From Episyrphus balteatus (Eukaryota > Arthropoda > Insecta > Diptera > Syrphidae): a stretch of DNA of 64,000 nt. The stretch is taken from contig NC_079137.1 of the NCBI RefSeq assembly GCF_945859705.1, forward strand, positions 74,422,277 through 74,486,276, read 5' to 3'. Position 1 is the first letter of the stretch; every line of letters starts with the position of its first letter. The position numbers and the translations under genes are program-made. Shown one piece after another: positions 10,401-22,158 of this stretch. Below the pieces are notes generated by a model. That model did no database searches, had not been told where the DNA came from, and saw only the letters and a program-made list of their open reading frames with translations.

Positions 10401-13400
10401 GACCAGTTGGACGAGTGGAATTCGGTGAAGCAGTTGAAGAAACTGTTGGTGCTTTCGATGTGGACTTTGTTCCCACTGTGGTGGTCGGTGAAATTGTTGT
10501 ATTATTTGGTGTTCCGCTTGGAGTTGAATTATTGGGCTTGGTTGGTTTTGAAGTTCTTGAACTTGTAGTGGTTGACGGAGTTGTTTTTGAAGTTGGTGTT
10601 GCAGTGGGCTTGGTGGACGGAGTTGGAAGAGTTGGTTTCGTTGGACGAGTAGGACGAGTTGATTTAGTTGGACCAGTTGGACCAGTGGAATTCGGTGAAG
10701 CAGTTGGAGAAACTGTTGGTGCTTTCGATGTGGACTTTGTTCCCACTGTGGTGGTCGGTGAAATTGTTGTATTATTTGGTGTTCCGGTTGAACTAGAGCT
10801 TAAAGTTGAACTATTGGGCTCTGTTGGTGTTGCGGTTTTTCTACTTGTACTGGTTTTCTGAGTTCTTTTTGTAGCAGTGGTTGAACTTCCGTTTTTGGTG
10901 GTTGAAGTGGAACTAGATGATGTCTTTGTTGTAGTTTCGGTTGATAAAGTTGTATTATTTGGTGTACCGGTTGAACTTGTGGACCCTGGAGTAGTTGAAT
11001 TTGAATTATTGGGCTTTGTTGGTGTTGAAGTTCCTGTACTTTTCGGAGTTGTGGTTGAACCTCCTTTTTTGGTAGTTGAAGTAGAACTAGATGATACCTT
11101 TGTTGTAGTTTCAGTCGTCGGAGTGGTTGAACTTCCTTTTTTGGTGGTTGAAGTGGAACTAGATGATGCCTTTGTTGTAGTTTCGGTTGATAAAGTTGTA
11201 TTATTTGGTGTACCGGTTGAACTTGTGGACCCTGGAGTAGTTGAATTTGAATTATTGGGCTTTGTTGGTGTTGAAGTTCCTGTACTTGTCGGAGTTGTGG
11301 TTGAACCTCCTTTTTTGGTAGTTGAAGTAGAACTAGATGATACCTTTGTTGTAGTTTCAGTCGTCGGAGTGGTTGAACTTCCTTTTTTGGTGGTTGTAGT
11401 AGAACTAGGTGATGCCTTAGTTGTTTTTCGGGTGGTCGGTGAAATTGTTGTATTATTTGGTGTTCCGGTTGAACTAGAGCTTAAAGTTGAACTATTGGGC
11501 TCTGTTGGTGTTGAAGTTCCTGTACTTGTCGGAGTTGTGGTTGAACCTCCTTTTTTGGTAGTTGAAGTAGAACTAGATGATACCTTTATTGTAGTTTCAG
11601 TCGTCGGAGTGGTTGAACTTCCTTTTTTGGTGGTTGAAGTGGAACTAGATGATGCCTTTGTTGTAGTTTCGGTTGATAAAGTTGTATTATTTGGTGTACC
11701 GGTTGAACTTGTGGACCCTGGAGTAGTTGAATTTGAATTATTGGGCTTTGTTGGTGTTGAAGTTCCTGTACTTGTCGGAGTTGTGGTTGAACCTCCTTTT
11801 TTGGTAGTTGAAGTAGAACTAGATGATACCTTTGTTGTAGTTTCAGTCGTCGGAGTGGTTGAACTTCCTTTTTTGGTGGTTGAAGTGGAACTAGATGATG
11901 CCTTTGTTGTAGTTTCGGTTGATAAAGTTGTATTATTTGGTGTACCGGTTGAACTTGTGGACCCTGGAGTAGTTGAATTTGAATTATTGGGCTTTGTTGG
12001 TGTTGAAGTTCCTGTACTTGTCGGAGTTGTGGTTGAACCTCCTTTTTTGGTAGTTGAAGTAGAACTAGATGATACCTTTGTTGTAGTTTCAGTCGTCGGA
12101 GTGGTTGAACTTCCTTTTTTGGTGGTTGTAGTAGAACTAGGTGATGCCTTAGTTGTTTTTCGGGTGGTCGGTGAAATTGTTGTATTATTTGGTGTTCCGG
12201 TTGAACTAGAGCTTAAAGTTGAACTATTGGGCTCTGTTGGTGTTGAAGTTCCTGTACTTGTCGGAGTTGTGGTTGAACCTCCTTTTTTGGTAGTTGAAGT
12301 AGAACTAGATGATACCTTTGTTGTAGTTTCAGTCGTCGGAGTGGTTGAACTTCCTTTTTTGGTGGTTGAAGTGGAACTAGATGATGCCTTTGTTGTAGTT
12401 TCGGTTGATAAAGTTGTATTATTTGGTGTACCGGTTGAACTTGTGGACCCTGGAGTAGTTGAATTTGAATTATTGGGCTTTGTTGGTGTTGAAGTTCCTG
12501 TACTTGTCGGAGTTGTGGTTGAACCTCCTTTTTTGGTAGTTGAAGTAGAACTAGATGATACCTTTGTTGTAGTTTCAGTCGTCGGAGTGGTTGAACTTCC
12601 TTTTTTGGTGGTTGAAGTGGAACTAGATGATGCCTTTGTTGTAGTTTCGGTTGATAAAGTTGTATTATTTGGTGTACCGGTTGAACTTGTGGACCCTGGA
12701 GTAGTTGAATTTGAATTATTGGGCTTTGTTGGTGTTGAAGTTCCTGTACTTGTCGGAGTTGTGGTTGAACCTCCTTTTTTGGTAGTTGAAGTAGAACTAG
12801 ATGATACCTTTGTTGTAGTTTCAGTCGTCGGAGTGGTTGAACTTCCTTTTTTGGTGGTTGTAGTAGAACTAGGTGATGCCTTAGTTGTTTTTCGGGTGGT
12901 CGGTGAAATTGTTGTATTATTTGGTGTTCCGGTTGAACTAGAGCTTAAAGTTGAACTATTGGGCTCTGTTGGTGTTGAAGTTCCTGTACTTGTCGGAGTT
13001 GTGGTTGAACCTCCTTTTTTGGTAGTTGAAGTAGAACTAGATGATACCTTTGTTGTAGTTTCAGTCGTCGGAGTGGTTGAACTTCCTTTTTTGGTGGTTG
13101 AAGTGGAACTAGATGATGCCTTTGTTGTAGTTTCGGTTGATAAAGTTGTATTATTTGGTGTACCGGTTGAACTTGTGGACCCTGGAGTAGTTGAATTTGA
13201 ATTATTGGGCTTTGTTGGTGTTGAAGTTTCTGTACTTGTCGGGGTTGTGGTTGAACCTCCTTTTTTGGTAGTTGAAGTAGAACTAGATGATACCTTTGTT
13301 GTAGTTTTAGTCGTCGGAGTGGTTGAACTTCCTTTTTTGGTGGTTGTAGTAGAACTAGGTGATGCCTTAGTTGTTTTTCGGGTGGTCGGTGAAATTGTTG

Positions 13401-15977
13401 TATTATTTGGTGTTCCGGTTGAACTAGAGCTTAAAGTTGAACTATTGGGCTCTGTTGGTGTTGCGGTTTTTCTACTTGTACTGGTTTTCTGAGTTCTTTT
13501 TGTAGCAGTGGTTGAACTTCCGTTTTTGGTGGTTGAAGTGGAACTAGATGATGTCTTTGTTGTAGTTTCGGTTGATAAAGTTGTATTATTTGGTGTACCG
13601 GTTGAACTTGTGGACCCTGGAGTAGTTGAATTTGAATTATTGGGCTTTGTTGGTGTTGAAGTTCCTGTACTTGTCGGAGTTGTGGTTGAACCTCCTTTTT
13701 TGGTAGTTGAAGTAGAACTAGATGATACCTTTGTTGTAGTTTCAGTCGTCGGAGTGGTTGAACTTCCTTTTTTGGTGGTTGAAGTGGAACTAGATGATGC
13801 CTTTGTTGTAGTTTCGGTTGATAAAGTTGTATTATTTGGTGTACCGGTTGAACTTGTGGACCCTGGAGTAGTTGAATTTGAATTATTGGGCTTTGTTGGT
13901 GTTGAAGTTCCTGTACTTGTCGGAGTTGTGGTTGAACCTCCATTTTTGGTAGTTGAAGTAGAACTAGATGATACCTTTGTTGTAGTTTCAGTCGTCGGAG
14001 TGGTTGAACTTCCTTTTTTGGTGGTTGAAGTGGAACTAGATGATGCCTTTGTTGTAGTTTCGGTTGATAAAGTTGTATTATTTGGTGTACCGGTTGAACT
14101 TGTGGACCCTGGAGTAGTTGAATTTGAATTATTGGGCTTTGTTGGTGTTGAAGTTCCTGTACTTGTCGGAGTTGTGGTTGAACCTCCTTTTTTGGTAGTT
14201 GAAGTAGAACTAGATGATACCTTTGTTGTAGTTTCAGTCGTCGGAGTGGTTGAACTTCCTTTTTTGGTGGTTGAAGTGGAACTAGATGATGCCTTTGTTG
14301 TAGTTTCGGTTGATAAAGTTGTATTATTTGGTGTACCGGTTGAACTTGTGGACCCTGGAGTAGTTGAATTTGAATTATTGGGCTTTGTTGGTGTTGAAGT
14401 TCCTGTACTTGTCGGAGTTGTGGTTGAACCTCCATTTTTGGTAGTTGAAGTAGAACTAGATGATACCTTTGTTGTAGTTTCAGTCGTCGGAGTGGTTGAA
14501 CTTCCTTTTTTGGTGGTTGAAGTGGAACTAGATGATGCCTTTGTTGTAGTTTCGGTTGATAAAGTTGTATTATTTGGTGTACCGGTTGAACTTGTGGACC
14601 CTGGAGTAGTTGAATTTGAATTATTGGGCTTTGTTGGTGTTGAAGTTCCTGTACTTGTCGGAGTTGTGGTTGAACCTCCTTTTTTGGTAGTTGAAGTAGA
14701 ACTAGATGATACCTTTGTTGTAGTTTCAGTCGTCGGAGTGGTTGAACTTCCTTTTTTGGTGGTTGAAGTGGAACTAGATGATGCCTTTGTTGTAGTTTCG
14801 GTTGATAAAGTTGTATTATTTGGTGTACCGGTTGAACTTGTGGACCCTGGAGTAGTTGAATTTGAATTATTGGGCTTTGTTGGTGTTGAAGTTCCTGTAC
14901 TTGTCGGAGTTGTGGTTGAACCTCCTTTTTTGGTAGTTGAAGTAGAACTAGATGATACCTTTGTTGTAGTTTTAGTCGTCGGAGTGGTTGAACTTCCTTT
15001 TTTGGTGGTTGTAGTGGAACTAGGTGATGCCTTAGTTGTTTTTCGGGTGGTCGGTGAAATTGTTGTATTATTTGGTGTTCCGGTTGAACTAGTTGTTGAA
15101 GTTGAAGTTGAATAACTGGGCTTTGTTTGTTTTGAAGTTCTTGTACTTGTATTGGTTGTCGGAGTTGGTGAAATTGTCTTTTCGGTGGATAAAGTTGATT
15201 TTGTTGGATTCCTTGTAGTTCCGGTTGGTTTTACAGAACTAGTTTTCGGACTAGTTGACCGTCTAGGGGTTGTAGTTGAGTTGGTGGACTTTGTTGGTGT
15301 TGAAGTAGCTGTCGGAGTTTTTTTAGTGGACGATGTTCTTTTTGTTGATCTCGTTGGAGTCTTTGTCGTCTTTTTTGTAGTTTTCTTAGTGGTTTGTTTT
15401 GTGGTCGATTTTGTCGTTGGTTTCGGCCTCATAGTCGTTCTGGAGTATTGACATTCTTTCTTGGTATCCTCAGCACAACATCCCAATTTTTTGTCATAGA
15501 AATAATTATAGTCACATTTCATCTCCAAAGAAACACCGCCAACACACATATAATATTTTGCACAGTTGTTCTCATGTTCGTAACATGTTCCTGCCGCGAA
15601 GTCAATGCAACGATCTCCGGAGGGAGATGGTGTTACCTGGCACACGTTATGAACATCTTCCTTGCAGTCCTTCGTTTGCGGGTCAAAATATGATCCGTCA
15701 TCACATGTCATGGTCAGAGGCTTGCCGTTCCTGCAAACAATATATTTATTACATTCAACCGCATGTGGAAATACACTCCCAGGATTTGAAGCACACGCAG
15801 CAAAATTTGCCATTTCATATTGAGCCTCGTATTTGCGATCCTTAAAATAGAAATAAAAAATGTTTTAAATATAATATTTATCAAATGTCACTATTTCTAA
15901 CTAACTCTAAGTATATTTGTTGCGGTAATTTCCGCGACCCAAAGAGCCACACAAAACAAAAAAGCTCCTCGATGCAT
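7450..15977 (-). CDS. Mucin-type peritrophin with two CBM14 domains and a giant Ser/Thr/Pro repeat region
   Basis: Exons, minus strand: 15,906-15,977 (24 codons) and 7,450-15,840, about 2,820 aa. Exon 1 supplies the signal peptide MHRGAFLFCVALWVAEITA. The short intron (donor GTTAGT, acceptor TTTTAAG) joins in phase 0 to the large exon, which is open upstream but has no signal peptide of its own. Residues about 35-90 and 100-155 are CBM14 (peritrophin-A) domains with the C-x(n)-C-x5-C spacing. The second has two extra cysteines (GTC and GCC). The rest is Thr/Ser/Pro/Lys repeats with many N-x-T sequons (NNTT) and a short acidic Cys-containing C-terminus ending TTMDDC. The likely product is a secreted, heavily O-glycosylated gel-former anchored to chitin, as in insect peritrophic-matrix mucins. 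Family and secretion are clear; the tissue is unknown. Confidence 0.92.
7748..8990 (-). repeat. Coding tandem repeat, about 333-342-bp unit, four copies
   Basis: Four near-identical units (anchors at 7,748, 8,090, 8,423 and 8,756), intervals 342, 333 and 333 bp, all multiples of three. Each encodes ESTPPNNGSTLSTKYPTRP, a run of TRP triplets, and a TSEKPTTPKEPTTSEEPTT tail. The TRP triplet number varies between units, which accounts for the length differences. Confidence 0.9.
9236..9397 (-). repeat. 18-bp minisatellite, nine units (TSEEPT)
   Basis: Exactly nine in-frame 18-bp units encode the acidic hexapeptide TSEEPT, a contrast with the basic Lys/Arg repeats around it. Unit sequence varies only at synonymous or near-synonymous positions. 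Confidence 0.95.
10795..15090 (-). repeat. 246-bp coding satellite with 732-bp higher-order structure
   Basis: The base unit is 246 bp (82 aa), containing STGTPNNTTLSTETTTK and two SSSSTSTTKK blocks. From 13,601 to 14,831 the anchor GTTGAACTTGTGGACCCTGG repeats at exact 246-bp steps (13,601; 13,847; 14,093; 14,339; 14,585; 14,831). Below 13,430 the array becomes higher-order: a variant monomer recurs at 11,476, 12,208 and 12,940 (732-bp steps), then at 13,426 (486 bp). The block around 10,831 is repeated at 13,462. All lengths keep frame. Confidence 0.93.
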
Positions 15978-17524
15978 GTCTTTGTAGCAAAAAATAAACT
16001 TTTTGCTTTTAAGAACGATTTAAATGCTCTTGATAGTTTTGGTTATAACTTTTTGTTTAGGCTCTCTTCAACTGATTTTTTTTTTTGATTGTTTATAACT
16101 TGATGGGATCTTTAATCCCTGAACTTCTTCAAAGTTCTGTGATGTGTAGTTGCTTTTTTGGAGTTTTTATATGAATTCGAAATTGATTTCCATAACTCTT
16201 ATCAGTATCTACGAATTATCTTCGAACATATATTAATCGTTCGTAATTATCTTGATATCAGATTGCACAATGATTCGTTAGCGCGTTCAATTGATTTTAG
16301 GAAGTCCATTGATATGAGAATTTGCTTGGGTCAAGATAAACCGCAAGGCCATTGATTCCGAAAAGCATTTTTTCAGTGAAAACGGATAAGCACGTGTAAT
16401 TAAAATTAAAAAAAAAAAAAGAAATGTTGATGCAATAGAGTTCGATGTTCTTGGGATTTATCGTTCTATTAGAATCGCGTGGGTAAATCGTCTTCATTTC
16501 TGGCAACAACCGATATCTGGTACTTTTTAAGTCTTGACCATTCAGTCAGTGACCTGGGTGTTATGTTTCATACGCTTAGTCGCTTAGGCATTCATAAAGA
16601 AAAATAAAGAATTGGTCAAAATTGTTCAACATATAAATGACTTAGTGTATTTTAGGCAAACTGGGACAGTTTGAATGTTTGAAAGTAGTATAGTGAATAA
16701 CCTGATTCAAAAAAATCAAGGGTAAATCAATTCGATTTTTATATTTCGGCCCAAAGGGTGTCTTTTTTTCTACAAAAAGCATGTTCGAAAATAAGTGAAG
16801 CGAAAAAAGTGAAAGCGCAAAAAACCTTAAAGAGCCGAATTACAATAATGATACTTTGAAGGAGCTATTAAAAAATGCTTCGTCTATTCATTTAAATGTT
16901 AATATGCTTCAAAGCCATTACATTGTATATTGGCCTTAGAACTCCCTTGGTCTAGGTTCAATACTCAAGTAGTGTGATGGAAAATGGTTTTCGAATAAAA
17001 ATCAAAAACTACTAGACTAAGCATTACATATAAATGGAAGAAATAATGGTGTCTGATGATCGCTTTGGCATCCGTGAAACAGTTCTGTAACTTTAGCCAT
17101 AAAAAATTGGTGGTAACTACTTTAAGATGTTGTTGTTGTTGTTCAAAGACTATAATTGTATTGACGGAAAACAGCAAAAAATCTCATTTGTTCACTGGAA
17201 TGGAAGCATTCATGATTCATGACTCAGCTGAGCTTTTTCTAAAATTACAATACAATAATAACACTGTGCAAGTCGAAATTCTTGACAGGCGCGCGAATAA
17301 CTGTTTCGCCCTATTTCGGACCCGAGAAATCGATTGACGTCATTAGTTTTTCGATTTATCGGTACGACTTCGAACAAATTTTTTTTGAAAGATTTTCAAT
17401 TATTTTGAGAATTTTCCACTTTTTTTTAGTAATTTTTCAACCAAAAACAATATTTATATTGCTAAAAATTCTGCTCAAACGTTATTTCCTACCAGTAGGA
17501 AGACATTATAAACTATTTTGAACA
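15978..17524. other. Upstream region of the mucin gene; no gene seen
   Basis: TATAAAAA on the minus strand at about 16,164-16,171 is a possible TATA box, roughly 190 bp upstream of the mucin start; this is weak. The rest is AT-rich without recognisable coding, RNA or repeat structure. Confidence 0.35.
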
Positions 17525-18223
17525 ATTTATTTGAAAATTTAGTAATTTTTTTTGAAAAAATTAAAAAAAATCGAAATTTTTTACATTGTTTATCGTTTTT
17601 TCGCTGTTTTTGTTCTCTTTTACACAAATACATTGCATGTTATCCATTAAAAATTAATTTAACTGTTAATTTAGTGTTGGTTAAACTTCGACAGTCTATC
17701 AATAGCATCGATAACAAAAAAATATCGAGTATATCGATACTTCACAAAACTATCGATAGTTTCAATACTTCCAAATTATTGTACCACAAGGCTACCGATA
17801 TTATCGATAGCTTTGAAATTAATTAAACACAATTTGAACTACAAGTTAATTTTTCGTTTGACATTCGATATAAACAACGAATTAACATAGGGTTTGGTAG
17901 ATATCGATAGTTTCCATTATCGATTGTATCGATAGTTTTGAGAAAAAACTATCGGTAACCTTGTGGTAAAATAATTTGGAAGTATTGAAGCTATCGATAG
18001 TTTTGTGAAGTATCGATATAATCGATATTTTTTTGTTATCGATGCTATCGATAGACTGTCAAAGTTTAACCAAAACTAAATTAACAGTTAAATTAATTTT
18101 TAATGGAAAAAATGCAATGTATTTGTGCAAAAGAGAACAAAAACAGCGAAAAAACGATAAACAATGTAAAAAATTTCGATTTTTTTAATTTTTTCAAAAA
18201 AATCACTAAATTTTCAAATAAAT
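17525..18223. mobile_element. 700-bp long inverted repeat with dense ATCGAT motifs
   Basis: Arms of about 290 bp (17,525-17,817 and about 17,935-18,223) are inverted copies with scattered mismatches, separated by about 120 bp. The ends are ATTTATTTGAAAATTTAG and its inverse. About a dozen ATCGAT cores, several as full TATCGATA, fall in both arms and the spacer. The structure fits a foldback-type non-autonomous element. TATCGATA is the Drosophila DREF site and contains the CGATA bound by BEAF-32; any such binding here is inference. Confidence 0.75.
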
Positions 18224-18759
18224 ATTGATCCGTCTTTGAGATTCGCTGCGGGTTAACGGCTATTTTCAGAAAGTGGAGGCAAGAGTCTTTCCAGGGTTTA
18301 GATAGTTCCATATCCCTTGTAGTTCAAAGTATCTTTATCTTAAATATCTATTCGAAATTTAAGATTATTTTGAGTTTCAAAATTTCACTCCCAAAATCAA
18401 AATTTCACAGACACGAAAGATGTAGAGAGACTATAGAGTAGTTGGGGAGTAACGTGCTGTGAAAAATTTGAATTTAAGTCCATTTAGAGTTTTCGGAACG
18501 ACTTCAAATTTTCTGGGTTGCTCCGGCTGACATATTTTCTAAAAAATGGAATTAAAAAGTCATTTTCGAAAAAAGTGGAGTTACGAGGTTTCCTTATGAG
18601 ACCGACGATATTATGATAGGTATGATAAGAATAAAATTGGCTTATGTTTTGATGAAATATTAAACGAACCTAAAAATTATGTAAATTTTTGCGAAAAAGC
18701 GGCAACGCCATATTTCAGCTCTCCGAATTTTTTTTTTTAGAAAAACTTAAAACGCAGTT
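18224..18759. other. Gene-free DNA
   Basis: No coding region or repeat recognised between the inverted repeat and repeat A copy 3. Confidence 0.4.
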
Positions 18760-19114
18760 TTGTTAGAATCAATTAGACTATTATTAGACGTACAATTTAG
18801 TCGAAATCGTTAGAGCCGTTCTCGAAAAAATTGCAATTTCTCGAAAACGGTATATGGAATATATAGGTTAAAAAAGAGATATTAATTAGGTATAAAAAAA
18901 AACGTGTCTAGGAAATTACGCAAAAAAACATCTATTCCAACTTTCAAGCAAATCCATTCATTTGTTTAGGCCCTAAAATCAATGAACAGATAGACGCACA
19001 TACGCTTAGACCGATGGACGGGTGCTTTCATAATGGTATGGTTGCTTTGTTTACACGCGGTCATTTGCGATCAGACTAATGTCAGAAAAACTATTTGCGC
19101 ATGTATTTTACTTT

Positions 19115-19621
19115 AGGGGTATTCACGATCTGGTGCAACAGGCCTAGTAAAAGTGTAAAATTTTATTTTTTTACAATAGATCGTGAACGTACCTCTTCTT
19201 ATCTATAGTAAATATTGAATGATTATAAATTATGAATGATATGATTTATATCAGCTTCACTCTTTTTTTTACGGAGTTGTCTTTCCACCGATGCTTCTTC
19301 TTTTTTTTATAATTTCATTCTTTGTTGTGTTCGGGTTAATTTATTTTCACAAATTGCATCAAAAGAAACAAAATGAAAAAGAATAAGAATAAAAAATATA
19401 AACTGTTCATCATGGGCGACACGCGACGGCGAGCTGCCATCTGTCAAAAAAATTTTACACCATTGTATTTTTATTTTGCAATAGGGTTAGGGTATAGCAA
19501 AAGTGCAAGACCATTGTAAAATTTCAATCCATATATTTTGTTGTTGTAGTGTTGTAAGATTTTACACTTTTGCACTTTTGCAATGATACTAGACCAGTTG
19601 CATCGGATCGTGAATACCCCT
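19115..19621. mobile_element. MITE, AGGGGTATTCACGATC termini, TTT duplication
   Basis: Inverted termini AGGGGTATTCACGATC and GATCGTGAATACCCCT, with paired subterminal GTAAAATTTTA-type blocks. Flanked by TTT on both sides. 507 bp, non-coding, nested in the 19,020-20,493 element. Confidence 0.8.
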
Positions 19622-19847
19622 TTTGAATTTATGAACACTTTTTCTGATTTGAGTCATTTGGCAAAATTTTTAAGTTCCAATTAAGCCTCTTCTCCAAAAC
19701 AAAAATATCTTCTCTAAGAAGAAAAAAAAACTTTTTTTAACATTTCTCTAAATATTTACAAATTTATTACATCCAAGAAATTCGCGGCTATTTTTGTTAT
19801 TTTGCCTTGAATTTTGAATTTCCAATCAATATTTTGACGAATTTGAT

Positions 19848-20281
19848 GTCGTTTTCCAAAATTCAAGGAGTGACACTCCTAGCTATATAATCACTCCGAA
19901 AGGAGTGATTTCAAATTCCAAAATTGAAAAAAGAGTGAATTGGAGTGAATTCTTCACTCCCAAAATTTTGAAGGAGTGACGGAGTGATTACCAATACTTC
20001 TACATTTGACTTCATGGACTGACTGTCAAATTGTTGGGTGGTTGTTTTAACTTTTTTTTTGAGGGAATTATACTTATTTACAAAAAAAAAATTCAATAAA
20101 GTATTGTAAAAAATCACTAAAAGTGAATTTAAAAGATTGTGTTATTATTTTATTCATTATTTCGTATTACAAACACATGCAAAGCAAACGTCAAATCACT
20201 CCACTTGTCAAATTCTTCGTGAACAAATTCCAAAATTACACGAAAAAGGAGTGATTCACTCCCATAATTTTGGAAAACGAC
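19848..20281. mobile_element. MITE, GTCGTTTTCCAAAATT termini
   Basis: Inverted termini GTCGTTTTCCAAAATT and AATTTTGGAAAACGAC, 434 bp, also nested in the 19,020-20,493 element. The first nine bases, GTCGTTTTC, are those of the family at 2,599 and 5,092-6,230. The interior carries many GGAGTGA/TCACTCC words. A related fragment (GGAGTGATTACCAACATC) sits at 20,810-20,830. Confidence 0.75.
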
Positions 20282-20613
20282 ATGAGAAATAAAAAAAAGC
20301 TGTATCATTTTTAACGGATTTTCCTTCTTTCTTTGTGTTTAAATTCATTGCGCATGGGAAAATTTTCATTTGCACATTTGCGCTGCAAATATTTGCGTTT
20401 TACATTTATGAACACCTGACATTTTTGTCATTTGCATTAATGAAAGCTTTGCATTCGTCAGACTTGCGCAACCATGCATTTATGAAAGCACCCGACGGCA
20501 TGACGAAAACCACTTTTTTTTATCTTCTCCATAATCGTCATGTTTGTTTTGATTAAAACCTCGTTTTTTGTTTACAAGAAACCAATACTTGCCCTTTAGA
20601 GCAAGTAAAAAGC

Positions 20614-20733
20614 ATGGAATCATTTGAAGCCAATTGGGATAACTTTACCAAAGATATTGTTACAAGACTGGATGAAGATGCATCAGAAATATCCAGTTTA
20701 TATGATAGCAATGCGCGTTCCGATGATGATTAG
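20614..20733 (+). other. Unidentified 39-codon open frame, acidic C-terminus
   Basis: ATG to TAG, starting MESFEANWDNFTKDIV and ending with Asp-rich ARSDDD. Its composition looks more protein-like than the surrounding DNA, and the frame stays open about 20 codons upstream into the end of repeat A. It could be the tail of a transposon protein (a fragment of the GGAGTGA family lies just downstream) or a host exon cut by repeat A. No family recognised. Confidence 0.2.
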
Positions 20734-21773
20734 AAAAATTAAACTCATATCTTTTTATTTGTATAATTGAGCAGTAAACATCTTATTATTATATTTCAAT
20801 TATTTTGGAGTGATTACCAACATCATTACAGAGGCAGGACTTTTCTTTTGATTTGAAACGACCGTTTTGGATGTAAACAATCTTCTCATTGGAGGATAGT
20901 ATTTTCGAAAACATAATGGGTCCTATCGTGAATCTTCAGGGGACCTATTTTGTAAATCGATTTTCGTTGAAAATACTTCGCTTTCGTTCAAACGCGATTA
21001 CGTATAACGATAATCGTTTTATTTCAACGATACTCGTTAATCTTTACGACTTGAATTTGCATATCGTTTGACTTTCGTTTCCGTTTAGGAATAATACAAT
21101 TATTTATAATAATATGTTCATTTTCGTTTTCACGTTTGAAATAAGCAAAACTATGAAGGCTCAAAAAAACATTCGAGAGCTCAGTCTTAAAGGCTCCACG
21201 AGCAACATGAAGACCACATATCCAAATATCAAGCAGTTAAATGACATTTGGATCCGTCACTTTCCGTTCTTGCTCATTTTTTTTAAGCCTAGTACGTTGC
21301 TGATGCGAAACGAAAAATCCCATATAAAAATTACACAACGAAATCAAACGAAAAATTTCGTTAAAATTTTCGTTCAGCTGTACACTGTTCGACACAGCGA
21401 AATTGAAATGTCTCCACTTCTTTTTCGCATACAAACAATTGCCGGGGACATTAATTGTGTGGAACTGCAGTCGATTCTTAATTCCGCTAAAGCAAATGCT
21501 CGTTAGAACTGTGTCGAAGCGAAAAACTTGCCAATATATCCTTTTTAAGTATTTTTTAGCAGAGAAATTCGTAGTTAAAAGTTTAAAATAGCTCTGCTTA
21601 CCGTAGAAGAATTTAAAAATGTACTGGCGGCATCTCTAGTTTAAATTGGTACAAAGAGTGATAAGTTGTTTGATAGAAATTGTGAGCGTTAGCGAGCAAG
21701 TAAATTTTTTTTGAAGAAATAAATTTGAACCATTATTAGGCTTTATCCAAAAAATTAGTTCGTACAATTTTAT
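20734..21773. other. Gene-free DNA with repeat remnants
   Basis: CGTTTTCGTT-type words are unusually frequent from 20,900 to 21,520. A diverged AGCCTGGTACG-family terminus lies at about 21,287. The 130-codon and shorter frames here resemble no protein. Confidence 0.4.
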
Positions 21774-22158
21774 ATATCGCACCCTCAGTGCAAAAGAGCG
21801 ATAAGTCAAAAAATGACATTTTTGAGATGATGAGGAAATGTTGCTTTTTAAATTATCTTTCTTTTGAAGGGCTTGTTGTTAACGTAAACGAAAATTCGAA
21901 AGATTATGACTGTTTTTATCCAATTTCTACTATATTAAAAGTCAAACTCTTTCCTAATTTAAACAATTTTAAAAAATAAATTTATTAAAACTACAAAATA
22001 AACATAATGGTTCTTGTAATAGAGCTTTAACATTATGGAAAATGCTGTCCCATGGAAAGTTATAGGGGAAAGTTTAGAGTCAGTATCTATTTTGCAGAAG
22101 CGTTTTCTCGAAATGAACTTTTTTGAGTTCTCGCTCTTTTGCACTGAGGGTGCGATAT
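21774..22158. mobile_element. MITE, ATATCGCACCCTCAGTGC termini
   Basis: Terminal inverted repeats of about 28 bp beginning ATATCGCACCCTCAGTGCAA; 385 bp; no clear target-site duplication; interior non-coding. It directly abuts the next element. Confidence 0.8.

Larger units (their letters stand above)
19020..20493. mobile_element. Element with GGGTGCTTTCATAA termini, GAC duplication
   Basis: Inverted termini GGGTGCTTTCATAA (left) and TTATGAAAGCACCC (right) are flanked by GAC on both sides, inside repeat A. 1,474 bp, about 940 of them being two smaller nested MITEs. No transposase frame remains. Confidence 0.75.
18760..20612 (-). repeat. Dispersed repeat A, copy 3, split by a nested insertion
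   Basis: 18,760-19,019 matches the left side of the 4,600-5,075 copy (GAGCCGTT, TTTGTTTAGGCCC, GACGG). 20,494-20,612 resumes with CACTTTTTTTTATCTTCTCC, ATAATCGTCATG and CTTGCCCTTTAGAGCAAGTA, matching its right side. The two halves join where the 19,020-20,493 element was inserted. Confidence 0.65.

Noticed and set aside
13431..14435. 334-codon Gln/Leu-rich minus-strand frame
   Set aside because: It is an alternative frame of the mucin 246-bp repeat and repeats with the same period.
7484..15115. Four very long plus-strand open frames (497, 613, 871 and 535 codons) opposite the mucin
   Set aside because: They are Val/Glu/Gly-rich mirror images of the Thr/Ser/Pro repeat codons, lack signal peptide or domains, and exist only because the repeat lacks antisense stop codons.
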